41,596 nucleotides of DNA from Muribaculaceae bacterium. GTDB taxonomy: Bacteria > Bacteroidota > Bacteroidia > Bacteroidales > Muribaculaceae. Position numbers and translations under genes: made by a program. Within the stretch, counting starts at the first letter, position 1, and each line of letters opens with the position of its first letter. Shown in pieces: positions 26,395 to 34,433 of this stretch. Under the pieces are notes generated by a model. The model searched no databases, was not told the DNA's origin, and saw only the letters and a program-made list of their open reading frames with translations. The stretch spans positions 1 to 41,596 of the forward strand of contig JAIDDJ010000050.1 in the NCBI GenBank assembly GCA_029055345.1, written 5' to 3'.

Positions 26395-26730
26395 TTAACG
26401 GGCGTAATTTGCAGCGATTCGTCGAATCCGGGCGATATCGGCCGAAGTGTTGCCGGCCGGGCTGGAGATAAGGAGCTTCTTGACGGCATAGAAGTCGGGG
26501 TTTTGTGAGGCCTGAAAGTCAGCGGCATCCTCAGTGCTGAGCCCATCTGCAGCAGCGGCATCTTCAATAGCCTCGTCATTGTCGGCGATAGCGGTAAGCA
26601 TATCGCTGCCGTTGACTAAAGTAGCGGTAAGAGTGGCCGGGTTGATTCTTATCTGGGGATTTGAGTCAAAACGGTCGAAATTATCAATGTATTCGTTAAC
26701 GAGTCTCGTTATAGATTCTTCAAGTGTCAT
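26395..26730 (-). CDS. Small acidic protein, function unknown
   Basis: The 111-residue protein has no signal peptide or TM segment. It begins MTLEESITRLVNEYIDNFDRFDSNPQIRINPATL, with an Asp/Glu/Ala-rich middle (NDEAIEDAAAADGLSTEDAADFQAS) and a C-terminal helix ending RIRRIAANYAR. Codon choice and composition look like a real gene, but no family was recognised. It is not close-coupled to the downstream secreted-protein operon, whose promoter lies 77-108 nt beyond its stop. Confidence 0.6.
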   Translation of the reverse strand: MTLEESITRLVNEYIDNFDRFDSNPQIRINPATLTATLVNGSDMLTAIADNDEAIEDAAAADGLSTEDAADFQASQNPDFYAVKKLLISSPAGNTSADIARIRRIAANYAR

Positions 26731-26972
26731 AGTATAATTTTTTTATTGAGTGGTTTCATAAATAAATAACAAGAAATCGGGATGGAATGTTGATTTGGGA
26801 AGAGTTGGAGAATGTCTAAGAGTTAATGATTATTGATAAGAGGATACGTTTCTTCGAGCGTGTCCAAAAAAATTTGCTTAAGCTTCTTTAAACTTTTGAG
26901 AGCTAAAAATCATCTTATTAATATAATAATAACCGAAAATCATTTACAGTCCCGAAGGGGGAAGTCTCCACT

Positions 26973-29834
26973 ATGAACTTATCCAAAACCTTAATTACCA
27001 TTATTCTGGCTTCATTAGTGGGTGTTGCCACGTGTCTTTCGGCAGTAATCCGCGGAGTTGTGACAGATAATGAAGGGAGCGAGTTGCCCGGTGCCCTTGT
27101 GCGCCTTATGAGTCCCAAAGATTCCATAGGCCATCAATCAGTAATGACAGATGTGGACGGAAGCTATGAGTTTAATAATGTTGCTCCGAATATTTACGCT
27201 TTGCGCGTTTCGATGACCGGTATGGATCCGTCGACAACCGATGTTGAGGTTAAATCGGAGAATGATACTATAAATATTCGACCGATAGTCTTGACGGAGA
27301 ACTCAGTTCTGCTTGATGAGGCAGTAGTGACGGCCGTAAAGGCAGCTGTAGTGGCAAAAGAAGACACACTTGAATTCAATGCCGGTTCATTCCATACCAC
27401 TCCGAATGCTTCCGTGGAGGACCTGCTCAAGAAGCTTCCCGGTGTAGAGGTAGGTAGCGACGGCTCCATTACGTCGGGGGGAAAGACCATCAGTAAGATA
27501 CTTGTGGACGGTAAAGAATTTTTTGCCGATGATCCTAAGATGGCTTCCAAGAATCTGCCCTCCTCGATGGTCGACAAGGTTCAGGTGGTTGACCGGAAGA
27601 GTGAGACGGCGCGTCTTACAGGCGTAGATGACGGAGATGATGAGACGGTGATCAATCTGACGGTAAAAAAAGATATGAACAATGGATTTTTCGGCACAAT
27701 CGGAGGAGGCTACGGTACAGATCATCGATTCCGGGCAGACGCGAATCTCAACTGGTTCAAGGATGGGAATCAGGTTTCTATAATAGCCGGAGGCAACAAT
27801 GTGAACGAGTCGGGCTTTACCGATATGGGGAGAGGTCGTTTCCGTGATTTCGGAGGCAATAACGGCATCAACACTACGAGTCAGTTCGGCATCAACTTCA
27901 ATGTGGGCAATGAAGAGAAGTTCAGAGTGGGGGGAAATGTAATGTATTCCTATACCGACAGGGATTCATGGAACAGGTTTGACACGCAATATCTCTTTCC
28001 GGATTCGGTAAGCTGGCTTAGAGGGGGCGGAACAACCCGTGACCGGGGGCATTCATTGCGGGCTAATTTCCGGATGCAATGGAACATCACGGAGGCGGAT
28101 GTGCTCGACTTTCGTCCTGACTTTCAGTTGAATTACAGAAAATCGGAGCAACGTGATTCCTCGATTCTATATGCAACTGTATTGTCGGATTCACGAGTGA
28201 ACAGTAACATAGCCATGCGCGCCAACAGAGGACTTGATATTCAGACCGGCGGGCGTCTGGTCTACACTCACAAATTTCTGAGCCGGCCCGGTCGTTCATT
28301 TTCAGCGCAGGTGAGATATACGTTCGCCAACACGAAGGAGCATTCGACTACATGGAATGACATCGAATATTATCTGCGACAGGAAGACAGCGAGCGAATT
28401 TTTCAATATCTTGATTCGAGGCAGTGGAGTAATTTTGTTGAGGGGCGGCTTACATGGACCGAGCCGTTAGGCAATAACTCGGGCGGTAATTATCTTGAAA
28501 TAGCATATTTAGCATCAGTAAGATTCAACAATGCAGACAAATTGACATATAATGTTCCCCGGGAGGAGGGGGAACCCGCATTTTCATGGGTTCCGGAATA
28601 TTCTTCAGTTCCTGACGGAGCGGTGCTCGACAATGACCTTTCGAACAGATTCCGTAATAAATTCACCAATCAGCAACTGCAGTTAGGTTATAAGAAGACC
28701 ACTAAGGTTATGAACCTGAATGTCGGACTTATGTTTTCACCCTCCTCGACGCGGAGTGAGGATCTGATAAATCCGGAAAGGAATATCGCCACGCGATGGG
28801 TTTGGAACATATCTCCATATCTGCGGTTTCGCTACCGGTTTTCGAAAAATTCGAGTCTGATGATGAATTATCGGGCGCGGACGAGTCAGCCGTCGCTGAC
28901 CCAATTGCAACCGGTAGCAGATGTATCGGATCCTCTAAATATCAAGGTGGGTAATCCGGACTTGAAGCCCACGTTCACTCAGAATTTTGGAATTCATTTC
29001 AATAATTACAACGCCACGACGCAGCAGTCGATATTCGCGGTTGCGAATGCGAGTTTTGCGCTCAATAATGTGGTTTCGCGGACGGTGGCAGATCCGGAGA
29101 CCGGAGTGCGGACCACGATGTATACGAATGCCAACGGTAATTGGAATGTGTTTGCGATGATGATGCTCAATCAGCCGTTTCGCAACCCTAAATGGCGCAT
29201 TTCGGCCCGGTTCAACGGACGTTATACATCGAATGCCGGATATATCGATGGAGATTTCAATCGGAGCGGGAATCTTGTGTTGTCGCCTACGGTGGGCATG
29301 ACGTTCTCATCCAATATCTTCCAGATGACCGCGACTCCGACATATTCCTTCCAGATGGCCACGAGCTCGTTGGCGCGTCAGCCAGATCAATTCACCCATT
29401 CATATGGATTTGACACGGATGCCTCATTGTATCTACCTTTTGGTCTCGAATTGACGACTGATTTATCGTTTGCCAAGTCCAGCGGCTATTCAATCGGTTT
29501 CGACAATACACAATGGCTATGGAACGCGGGTCTTTCCTATTCCCTATTGCGCGACAAGTCGCTGACCTTATCGGTGAAGGCCTACGATTTACTTGGGGAG
29601 AAAAAGAATATCTCTCGCACGGTTTCAGCCAATAGGATAACCGACCGTCAGTATAATGACCTGAGTCGATACGTAATGTTTGGAATCACCTATAAGTTCA
29701 ATACGTTGTCCAAGAAGACCACGGTCAATATAGATGGAGATTTTCCCGGACCACCCCCGGGAGAAAGACCCGGGGGACGAGATGGGGGTCATCCGGGAGG
29801 TCGCGGACCGATGATGCCCCCTCCGGGCCGATGA
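26973..29834 (+). CDS. Outer-membrane beta-barrel protein (TonB-receptor-like, OMP_b-brl_3 type)
   Basis: The 953-residue protein has a signal peptide (about 1-23) and a carboxypeptidase-regulatory-like domain (about 24-105: IRGVVTDNEGSELPGALVRL, GSYEFNNVAPNIYALRVSMTGM). A plug-like domain follows (about 110-230), containing LDEAVVTA, VEDLLKKLPGVEV and ISKILVDGKEFFADDP, then a long barrel rich in alternating aromatic strands (FRYRFSKNSSLMMNYRARTSQPSLTQLQP, VGNPDLKPTFTQNFGIHFNNYN). This order matches the Bacteroidetes outer-membrane family of TonB-dependent-receptor-like barrels without a SusD partner; cargo is unknown. After the last strand (YVMFGITYKFNTL) a 30-residue Pro/Gly/Arg tail ends the protein, beyond the usual aromatic barrel terminus. 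No susD-like gene is adjacent. Confidence 0.88.
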   Translation: MNLSKTLITIILASLVGVATCLSAVIRGVVTDNEGSELPGALVRLMSPKDSIGHQSVMTDVDGSYEFNNVAPNIYALRVSMTGMDPSTTDVEVKSENDTINIRPIVLTENSVLLDEAVVTAVKAAVVAKEDTLEFNAGSFHTTPNASVEDLLKKLPGVEVGSDGSITSGGKTISKILVDGKEFFADDPKMASKNLPSSMVDKVQVVDRKSETARLTGVDDGDDETVINLTVKKDMNNGFFGTIGGGYGTDHRFRADANLNWFKDGNQVSIIAGGNNVNESGFTDMGRGRFRDFGGNNGINTTSQFGINFNVGNEEKFRVGGNVMYSYTDRDSWNRFDTQYLFPDSVSWLRGGGTTRDRGHSLRANFRMQWNITEADVLDFRPDFQLNYRKSEQRDSSILYATVLSDSRVNSNIAMRANRGLDIQTGGRLVYTHKFLSRPGRSFSAQVRYTFANTKEHSTTWNDIEYYLRQEDSERIFQYLDSRQWSNFVEGRLTWTEPLGNNSGGNYLEIAYLASVRFNNADKLTYNVPREEGEPAFSWVPEYSSVPDGAVLDNDLSNRFRNKFTNQQLQLGYKKTTKVMNLNVGLMFSPSSTRSEDLINPERNIATRWVWNISPYLRFRYRFSKNSSLMMNYRARTSQPSLTQLQPVADVSDPLNIKVGNPDLKPTFTQNFGIHFNNYNATTQQSIFAVANASFALNNVVSRTVADPETGVRTTMYTNANGNWNVFAMMMLNQPFRNPKWRISARFNGRYTSNAGYIDGDFNRSGNLVLSPTVGMTFSSNIFQMTATPTYSFQMATSSLARQPDQFTHSYGFDTDASLYLPFGLELTTDLSFAKSSGYSIGFDNTQWLWNAGLSYSLLRDKSLTLSVKAYDLLGEKKNISRTVSANRITDRQYNDLSRYVMFGITYKFNTLSKKTTVNIDGDFPGPPPGERPGGRDGGHPGGRGPMMPPPGR

Positions 29835-29855
29835 TATCCCCTCCGGGCCGATGAT
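29818..29855. repeat. Tandem 18-nt repeat across the stop codon of the barrel gene
   Basis: CCCCTCCGGGCCGATGAT occurs at 29818-29835 and again at 29838-29855 (20-nt period). The first copy contains the stop codon of the barrel protein gene, so the Pro/Gly-rich tail ends inside a small tandem duplication. Confidence 0.7.
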
Positions 29856-29893
29856 TTGGGAATCCATATAGGAATATAGGAGGGAAAGGGGTC

Positions 29894-31176
29894 TTATCTG
29901 GCGACCGCGAATTTACGGCCGTTACGGATGTAAATTCCCGGAGCGAGCGCATCGGGGTTCACTTCGCGTCCGGTCAGATCGTAAGTCTTACCGTCATGGA
30001 TAGGTTCGGGGGCCGCAATCTCGGTAATCGAATCGGCATCTGAAGGGTATTTCAGGAGCGCTTTGGGGCTTTCAACTATTGTGCCATCGGAATCTTTGTA
30101 ATAGATAAGAGCCTGGTATACGTTATTCATGAGAGGATTCTCATTAAGCAGTTCTCCGGTAATTGGGTCTTCAATCCATTCAGCTAATTTATATGCGTAC
30201 CGATGGGCAAAATTGAATGGATTCCCAAAATTATAAAAGCTAAAATTATTGATGAGTTCCCCGTTTTCGAACAATTTAATATATAAGTTAAGGGGATCAA
30301 GCAGTGTATGGTCCTGATTTACAATAGGCATTTTAAAGTCTAATTTAGCAGTATAGTCACCCCATAAAAAGCCTCCCATTGAGTGCCCTGAACGATGCTC
30401 AATGCTGTAAGATAATTCAGGCGCAGGAAGCGATGTTGGCGGAGTCGGGGAAATTCTACCTGTTATGAATTCGTCAATGACACAACCGGGTACCAGCAAA
30501 TATTGGTCTTCATAATTGTAATATTCATATCCTATTTCATTTGCGTATTTCGGAGCTACGCACAATGAATAGTTAAAATTATGAAACAATCCGTTGTTGA
30601 TATCGCATCTACCAATCATATCATCTTGTGAACATTTAAAACTTACTTTGGTTCCAAAACTTATATCAGTAAGATAACTTGAATATGAATAGGGAGCATC
30701 TATTTCTTTTATAGCTCGATAATAGATTCCGGTAGTATCCACATATTCAGTAAAATCATTAGGATCAAACACATAAGATTGAATGCTATCTATTAATATG
30801 GAATGAAGGTCCATATTTTTGAAAATTATTTCGTCACTTTTCACAATGCCGGCGATCCAATTCGCGACCTCTCCATATTCAAAGTTATAGTCGTATGGCG
30901 CGTAATTACGTTAGTATAGGGAGTGATAAAAAGGGAAATAGACAGTATCATTTTTTATTTTGATATCTGTAGATCATGTCATCAAACTTTGCGAACCATC
31001 TTTTAATCGTTGTAAGCATAGATAGTCTACTGTCATATTGGTAGCATCTGCGGGGGGTGGTGCTTCCATATGAATGTGGGGTTGTGAATTGAGGATCCGT
31101 TGATTGACTGAGTAGAAAACCAGAAGGTTACAAAAGGTAGGACGAGTAGGAGAGGCAGGAAGTTAAGACGTTTCAT
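29894..31176 (-). pseudogene. Decayed secreted surface-protein gene (two frameshifts and one stop)
   Basis: The intact 3' part reads from GTG 30844 to 29894 (316 residues) and ends with a sorting-like tail (KTYDLTGREVNPDALAPGIYIRNGRKFAVAR-like). It has no signal peptide, but coding sequence continues upstream in three frames. From ATG 31176 a signal peptide MKRLNFLPLLLVLPFVTFWF is read. About 31100-31115 the sense moves to a second frame (TTPRRCYQYDSRLSMLTTIK, RWFAKFDDMIYRYQ), then at the A6 run (complement of 30951-30956) to a third (NDTVYFPFYHSLY), which meets TAA at 30911-30913 and continues as RNYAPYDYNFEYGEVANW into the 316-residue part. One lesion is in a homopolymer and could be a sequencing error; three within 300 nt favour decay. 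It starts 27 nt after the upstream BspA-like gene. Confidence 0.75.
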
Positions 31177-31202
31177 ATCATTAAATTGATTATGCTGTTT
31201 TA

Positions 31203-32465
31203 CTAAAAATTTGTTTTGTGGAATTTTCGGGAGCCGTTTTTATCTCGGATGATATAGGTTCCGGGGGGGAGCTTGTCGGGATTATTTCCGCAGTGTATTC
31301 CTGAAAGGGTGAAAATCTGCGTGGGTCCGGATTGATTAGAACTGTCCGGGTCATCGTTTAAAACATCTTTTATACTCGAAGAAATTGCTTCAATCCGTTT
31401 GAACCAGCTCCATGGGAGAGTGGTCTTGGCTTTCTCCATGGCCTCTGGTTTTACATACAGGACAGCATTTAGGTATACATTCATCGTAAATATGTCAGTA
31501 GTCATAATTTCCGGCTCCGGCGCAAGGTAGACAACAGAATCAAGTGCCAATAAATTTTCCGCTATATAAGACGGCGCATCTCCACACCAGGTATTTTCAA
31601 AAAATGCACGGGATTGTATTTTAGTACCTTTATTAATGATAAGCGTTCGCAAATTAGTGTTATACCCTAACGCGCTTCCATTCAAAATGATTCCTTCGGG
31701 AAGTTCCAGTTTATGGAGTTTGCTCTCACCCAGAGCGTAAGGCATCAATATCGTTGGTCCCGGTTCAAATGTGATGTGTTCCCCGTTATAATAATAAAGT
31801 GCGTACCAATCGATGAAACACCCACTCTGAATTACAATATTTTCCAAAGAATAACAACCAACGAATGCTCTCTTCCCTATTTTTGTGATATTTGAGAAGT
31901 CCCAAGATTTAAGTGAAGTACAACCGAGGAAACAACCGTCAGGAATTTCTGTGAATTGAACCGGCCAGTTAATATATGTAAGGTTATTACACCCTGCAAA
32001 CGCTCCACTTCCTATTTCAAGGATTGATTCAGGCAAGTGCACAGATTTTATCATAGTTGTGGAAAATGCATCGTCACCGATGATCTCAAGACCCTCATTT
32101 AGCTGAATGGAGTCAACGTGTTGCAACTTAGAGAAAGCAAAGCCGCCGATTTTCTTCACAGAGCCCGGAATCGATATAAAATTGTTTATTTTGTCGCATT
32201 CTCTAAATCCGCTTTCCCTGATTTCAGATACAGAGTAATTTACGCCATCAATTTCCACCGAAGAAGGAATGAAGAGGCTGTCGATAGGTGTCTTGGAAGC
32301 ACCGCGAGTCGGCCAGGCGACATCTACGGTGCGGTCTTCTTCTGAGAGGATATTGTAATCAAGGTTACCGATAATAACGGCCTGAGCCACCGTCGCGATG
32401 CCTGCTATAAAGATAGCAGCAATAAAACTGCGTAAAGCCCGCGATAAATAAAGCACTCTCTTCAT
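31203..32465 (-). CDS. Secreted BspA-like leucine-rich-repeat protein (copy 1)
   Basis: The start is placed at 32465 (MKRVLYLSRALRSFIAAIFI, 420 residues). A longer reading to 32531 would begin inside a terminator hairpin and upstream of a consensus promoter. The signal peptide covers about 1-29. LRR_5/BspA repeats follow (KIGGFAFSKLQHVDSIQLN, EIIGDDAFSTTMIKSVHLP, EIGSGAFAGCNNLTYINWP, KIGKRAFVGCYSLENIVIQ), then a VLYVKPEAMEKAKTTLPWSWF segment as in the 1131-residue relative, and a tail IFTLSGIHCGNNPDKLPPGTYIIR. Its first ~160 residues are almost identical to those of the 425-residue protein at 34434-35711, while the central LRRs differ. Probable surface adhesin; ligand unknown. Confidence 0.85.
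   Translation of the reverse strand: MKRVLYLSRALRSFIAAIFIAGIATVAQAVIIGNLDYNILSEEDRTVDVAWPTRGASKTPIDSLFIPSSVEIDGVNYSVSEIRESGFRECDKINNFISIPGSVKKIGGFAFSKLQHVDSIQLNEGLEIIGDDAFSTTMIKSVHLPESILEIGSGAFAGCNNLTYINWPVQFTEIPDGCFLGCTSLKSWDFSNITKIGKRAFVGCYSLENIVIQSGCFIDWYALYYYNGEHITFEPGPTILMPYALGESKLHKLELPEGIILNGSALGYNTNLRTLIINKGTKIQSRAFFENTWCGDAPSYIAENLLALDSVVYLAPEPEIMTTDIFTMNVYLNAVLYVKPEAMEKAKTTLPWSWFKRIEAISSSIKDVLNDDPDSSNQSGPTQIFTLSGIHCGNNPDKLPPGTYIIRDKNGSRKFHKTNF
31961..32444. repeat. Long direct repeat, copy A (5' part of BspA-like copy 1)
   Basis: It aligns without gaps to 35198-35681 at a constant offset of 3237. About 18 mismatches were counted by eye over 484 nt, and 32144-32391 (248 nt) is identical to 35381-35628. 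It indicates a recent duplication or gene conversion between the two BspA-like genes. Confidence 0.9.
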
Positions 32466-32501
32466 GGCATTATAGTATTGATTTATATTATTGTCAATAT
32501 G

Positions 32502-32532
32502 CAAAAATAATAAAAATACAGCACATAGCAAA
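32502..32532 (-). promoter_or_regulatory. Consensus promoter for BspA-like copy 1
   Basis: On the - strand TTTG (complement of 32529-32532) is followed after 19 nt by TATTTTTG (complement of 32502-32509), a full match to the Bacteroidetes consensus. The TTTG lies in the loop of the terminator hairpin at 32519-32544. Predicted initiation near 32495 gives a leader of about 30 nt to the ATG at 32465. Confidence 0.7.
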
Positions 32533-32544
32533 CCCTATGTGCTG
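32519..32544 (-). terminator. Terminator of the 597-residue GH-like gene
   Basis: Perfect 10-bp stem (32519-32528 with 32535-32544), 6-nt loop. On the - strand it runs into a T-rich stretch (TATTTTTATTATTTTT). It begins 28 nt after the GH-like stop codon. Confidence 0.75.
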
Positions 32545-32571
32545 ATTAATGATTAATTCATAGTTAAGGAG

Positions 32572-34365
32572 TCATGACAGAATGTCTCCCGGAAGAACGG
32601 GATTAACAGAAAAAGGAGCTGACCATCGGAAAATCAGATATCCTCCAGCAGGAAGATTTCTCACTATAGAAGGAGTCTGTGCCGTCCTGATCTTGTCAGT
32701 GGGTGGTTGCTCGCCCGACTTGAGAGGGGTGAGTTCCTCCAGAGTTTTAGAGCCCTTGAAAGAGATTGTGACGGTCTGAGGCCTTACGATATCATGGTTG
32801 ACAATCACGAGGTAATTTATATCCTGATTATCAGCGATGCCCCCGGCATTAGCCATGTTGGTCGAATCGGGGTTCACTTCATCTTCCGCATTCAACCCGG
32901 AGAGAGGAGAATAGCCGGGAGAAGTAAAATCAGGTAGTTTTTTGAGATGAGATACAAGCACACCGAGTCCATCGGACGTGATAGATGAGATTACAGGCAT
33001 CGAGGAGGAGGACAGTGAGGTCAGTCCCCAGTGTGTATCATAGATCTTCTTCGGCTTTCCGTTCTGATCAAGGTTATCGGGATCATTTTCTATGCGGATG
33101 GGCATCATTGGGAAATAACCTCCCGTGTTCTCCTTTATGCCCCTGCATCTGGCCTGAAGATCCTCCATAGCAGAGATATTGGTGTGACATACCTTCTGCA
33201 CTGAAGTTTCGAGGAATACATCTTTGTATCGTTCGATTTCGCGGTTGACCCTACGGGCATAATACCAAATGGCGTTTCTGCTTTCATCATGATTTAGGGG
33301 CGCGTGAAAAAAGACTGTGCCTCCATAATCTCCGTCTTGAAGATATCTCCAATAACCGAGTCCTTTCGCGCCGTAAGCCAGAGCGGAGAAAGCCTCGAAA
33401 CGCAAATGATTCTCGAGTGACGTCGGGTAGAAACCGTTCTCCCCGGTCAGGTGTGAATTCGACATGACATATGCCCAGAACGGTTTTCCTGTGGCGCGTG
33501 AATGTGCGCTGAATAGTTCGAGGTTACGATAGAAGTATTCATGATTTTGTAAATATTCCGAATGCTTGGCTCCCGGATACTTACGGGCAAATCTTGAAAG
33601 ATTGAAGAGAGGTTCATGTTTCATTACCGGATAACAGTCATAAGTTATTAAGGCCGGTTTGAAGTAATATTCAAACGTATCGAGGTATTGCTTAAAGTCT
33701 TCCACGGAATCAAATGCCTGAACCGGAAGCAAGTTGATGCGCTGGAGGCCACCGGGCATATTGTATTGGTTAAATAGTTCCTGCACTCGCTTGTAGCGGT
33801 TCAGCAGACTATCGTGCCGGCAGCAGGTAAGCATCTTAAGAGTTGGCTCATCGCACATGGTTACCCCTGCGAAAGCGTTTCCGGGAACTTTTGCCAGATC
33901 TTTAATGTAACTATTTGTTCTATTGACTTGTTCTTCCAAAGTTTGCCCTGCTCCTATCCAGGCATAGCTTAGGAAGAGTCTTACTTTACCTATTGCTGTT
34001 TGAAGTGCAATACAATCAAATGGAGTAGTAATATGTACCAAATAGGCTGAACTGAGGTTAAAACCGGCATCCTTCAGAGTTTGGAAATCGTTCTCGTCAG
34101 CAATGTAATGAATATTGTTTGTAAATGGGATTGCCAGAATAGGAATCATACCGGGGGTAGGATTGTGGTACACGGGTCCGTTTTCAATCGGAGTAACATT
34201 ACATCTGAGGCAGGTATTATTGCTCTTCATGAGCTTCCTGCAAGGAGACTTATCGTTGTTTTCACAAGCCAGTTGGCAGTTTACAGGGTTCCAGTCGCAC
34301 TGTATAGGGCAATTTGTCGATTCGCAATGAACATCTGTCTTTTTGTTTTCGTTTTCTTTAGTCAT
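32572..34365 (-). CDS. Glycoside-hydrolase-like TIM-barrel protein with cysteine-rich N terminus
   Basis: The 597-residue protein is the most complete of three GH-like paralogues in the window. Residues 1-55 carry eight Cys (14, 19, 23, 30, 34, 42, 52, 55), possibly metal- or cluster-binding or a disulfide-rich head. No signal peptide is visible. The barrel follows: LKDAGFNLSSAYL (97-109), GVTMCDEPTLKML with acid/base-like Glu173, LITYDCYPVMKHEP, FYRNLELFSAHSRATGKPFW, and RFEAFSALAYGAKGLGYWRY. The C-terminal beta domain has IVNHDIVRPQTVTISFKG, EELTPLKSGE and GGYLIFRW. A clan GH-A-type glycosidase is likely from the D-E-P and YGAKG motifs, but no family number or substrate is assigned. It lies between two BspA-like genes, 68 nt from the upstream one, and is followed by its own terminator. 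Confidence 0.72.
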   Translation of the reverse strand: MTKENENKKTDVHCESTNCPIQCDWNPVNCQLACENNDKSPCRKLMKSNNTCLRCNVTPIENGPVYHNPTPGMIPILAIPFTNNIHYIADENDFQTLKDAGFNLSSAYLVHITTPFDCIALQTAIGKVRLFLSYAWIGAGQTLEEQVNRTNSYIKDLAKVPGNAFAGVTMCDEPTLKMLTCCRHDSLLNRYKRVQELFNQYNMPGGLQRINLLPVQAFDSVEDFKQYLDTFEYYFKPALITYDCYPVMKHEPLFNLSRFARKYPGAKHSEYLQNHEYFYRNLELFSAHSRATGKPFWAYVMSNSHLTGENGFYPTSLENHLRFEAFSALAYGAKGLGYWRYLQDGDYGGTVFFHAPLNHDESRNAIWYYARRVNREIERYKDVFLETSVQKVCHTNISAMEDLQARCRGIKENTGGYFPMMPIRIENDPDNLDQNGKPKKIYDTHWGLTSLSSSSMPVISSITSDGLGVLVSHLKKLPDFTSPGYSPLSGLNAEDEVNPDSTNMANAGGIADNQDINYLVIVNHDIVRPQTVTISFKGSKTLEELTPLKSGEQPPTDKIRTAQTPSIVRNLPAGGYLIFRWSAPFSVNPVLPGDILS

Positions 34366-34433
34366 TTCTTTTAGTTTTTAGTTAGTTGGTTGAGCAATAT
34401 TACTCGTTATATTTAGTGGATGGATTCTTAAAT

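Noticed and set aside
32466-32531. A 22-codon N-terminal extension of BspA-like copy 1.
   Set aside because: It would begin in the upstream terminator loop and overlap a consensus promoter; the downstream ATG begins a signal peptide shared with copy 2.
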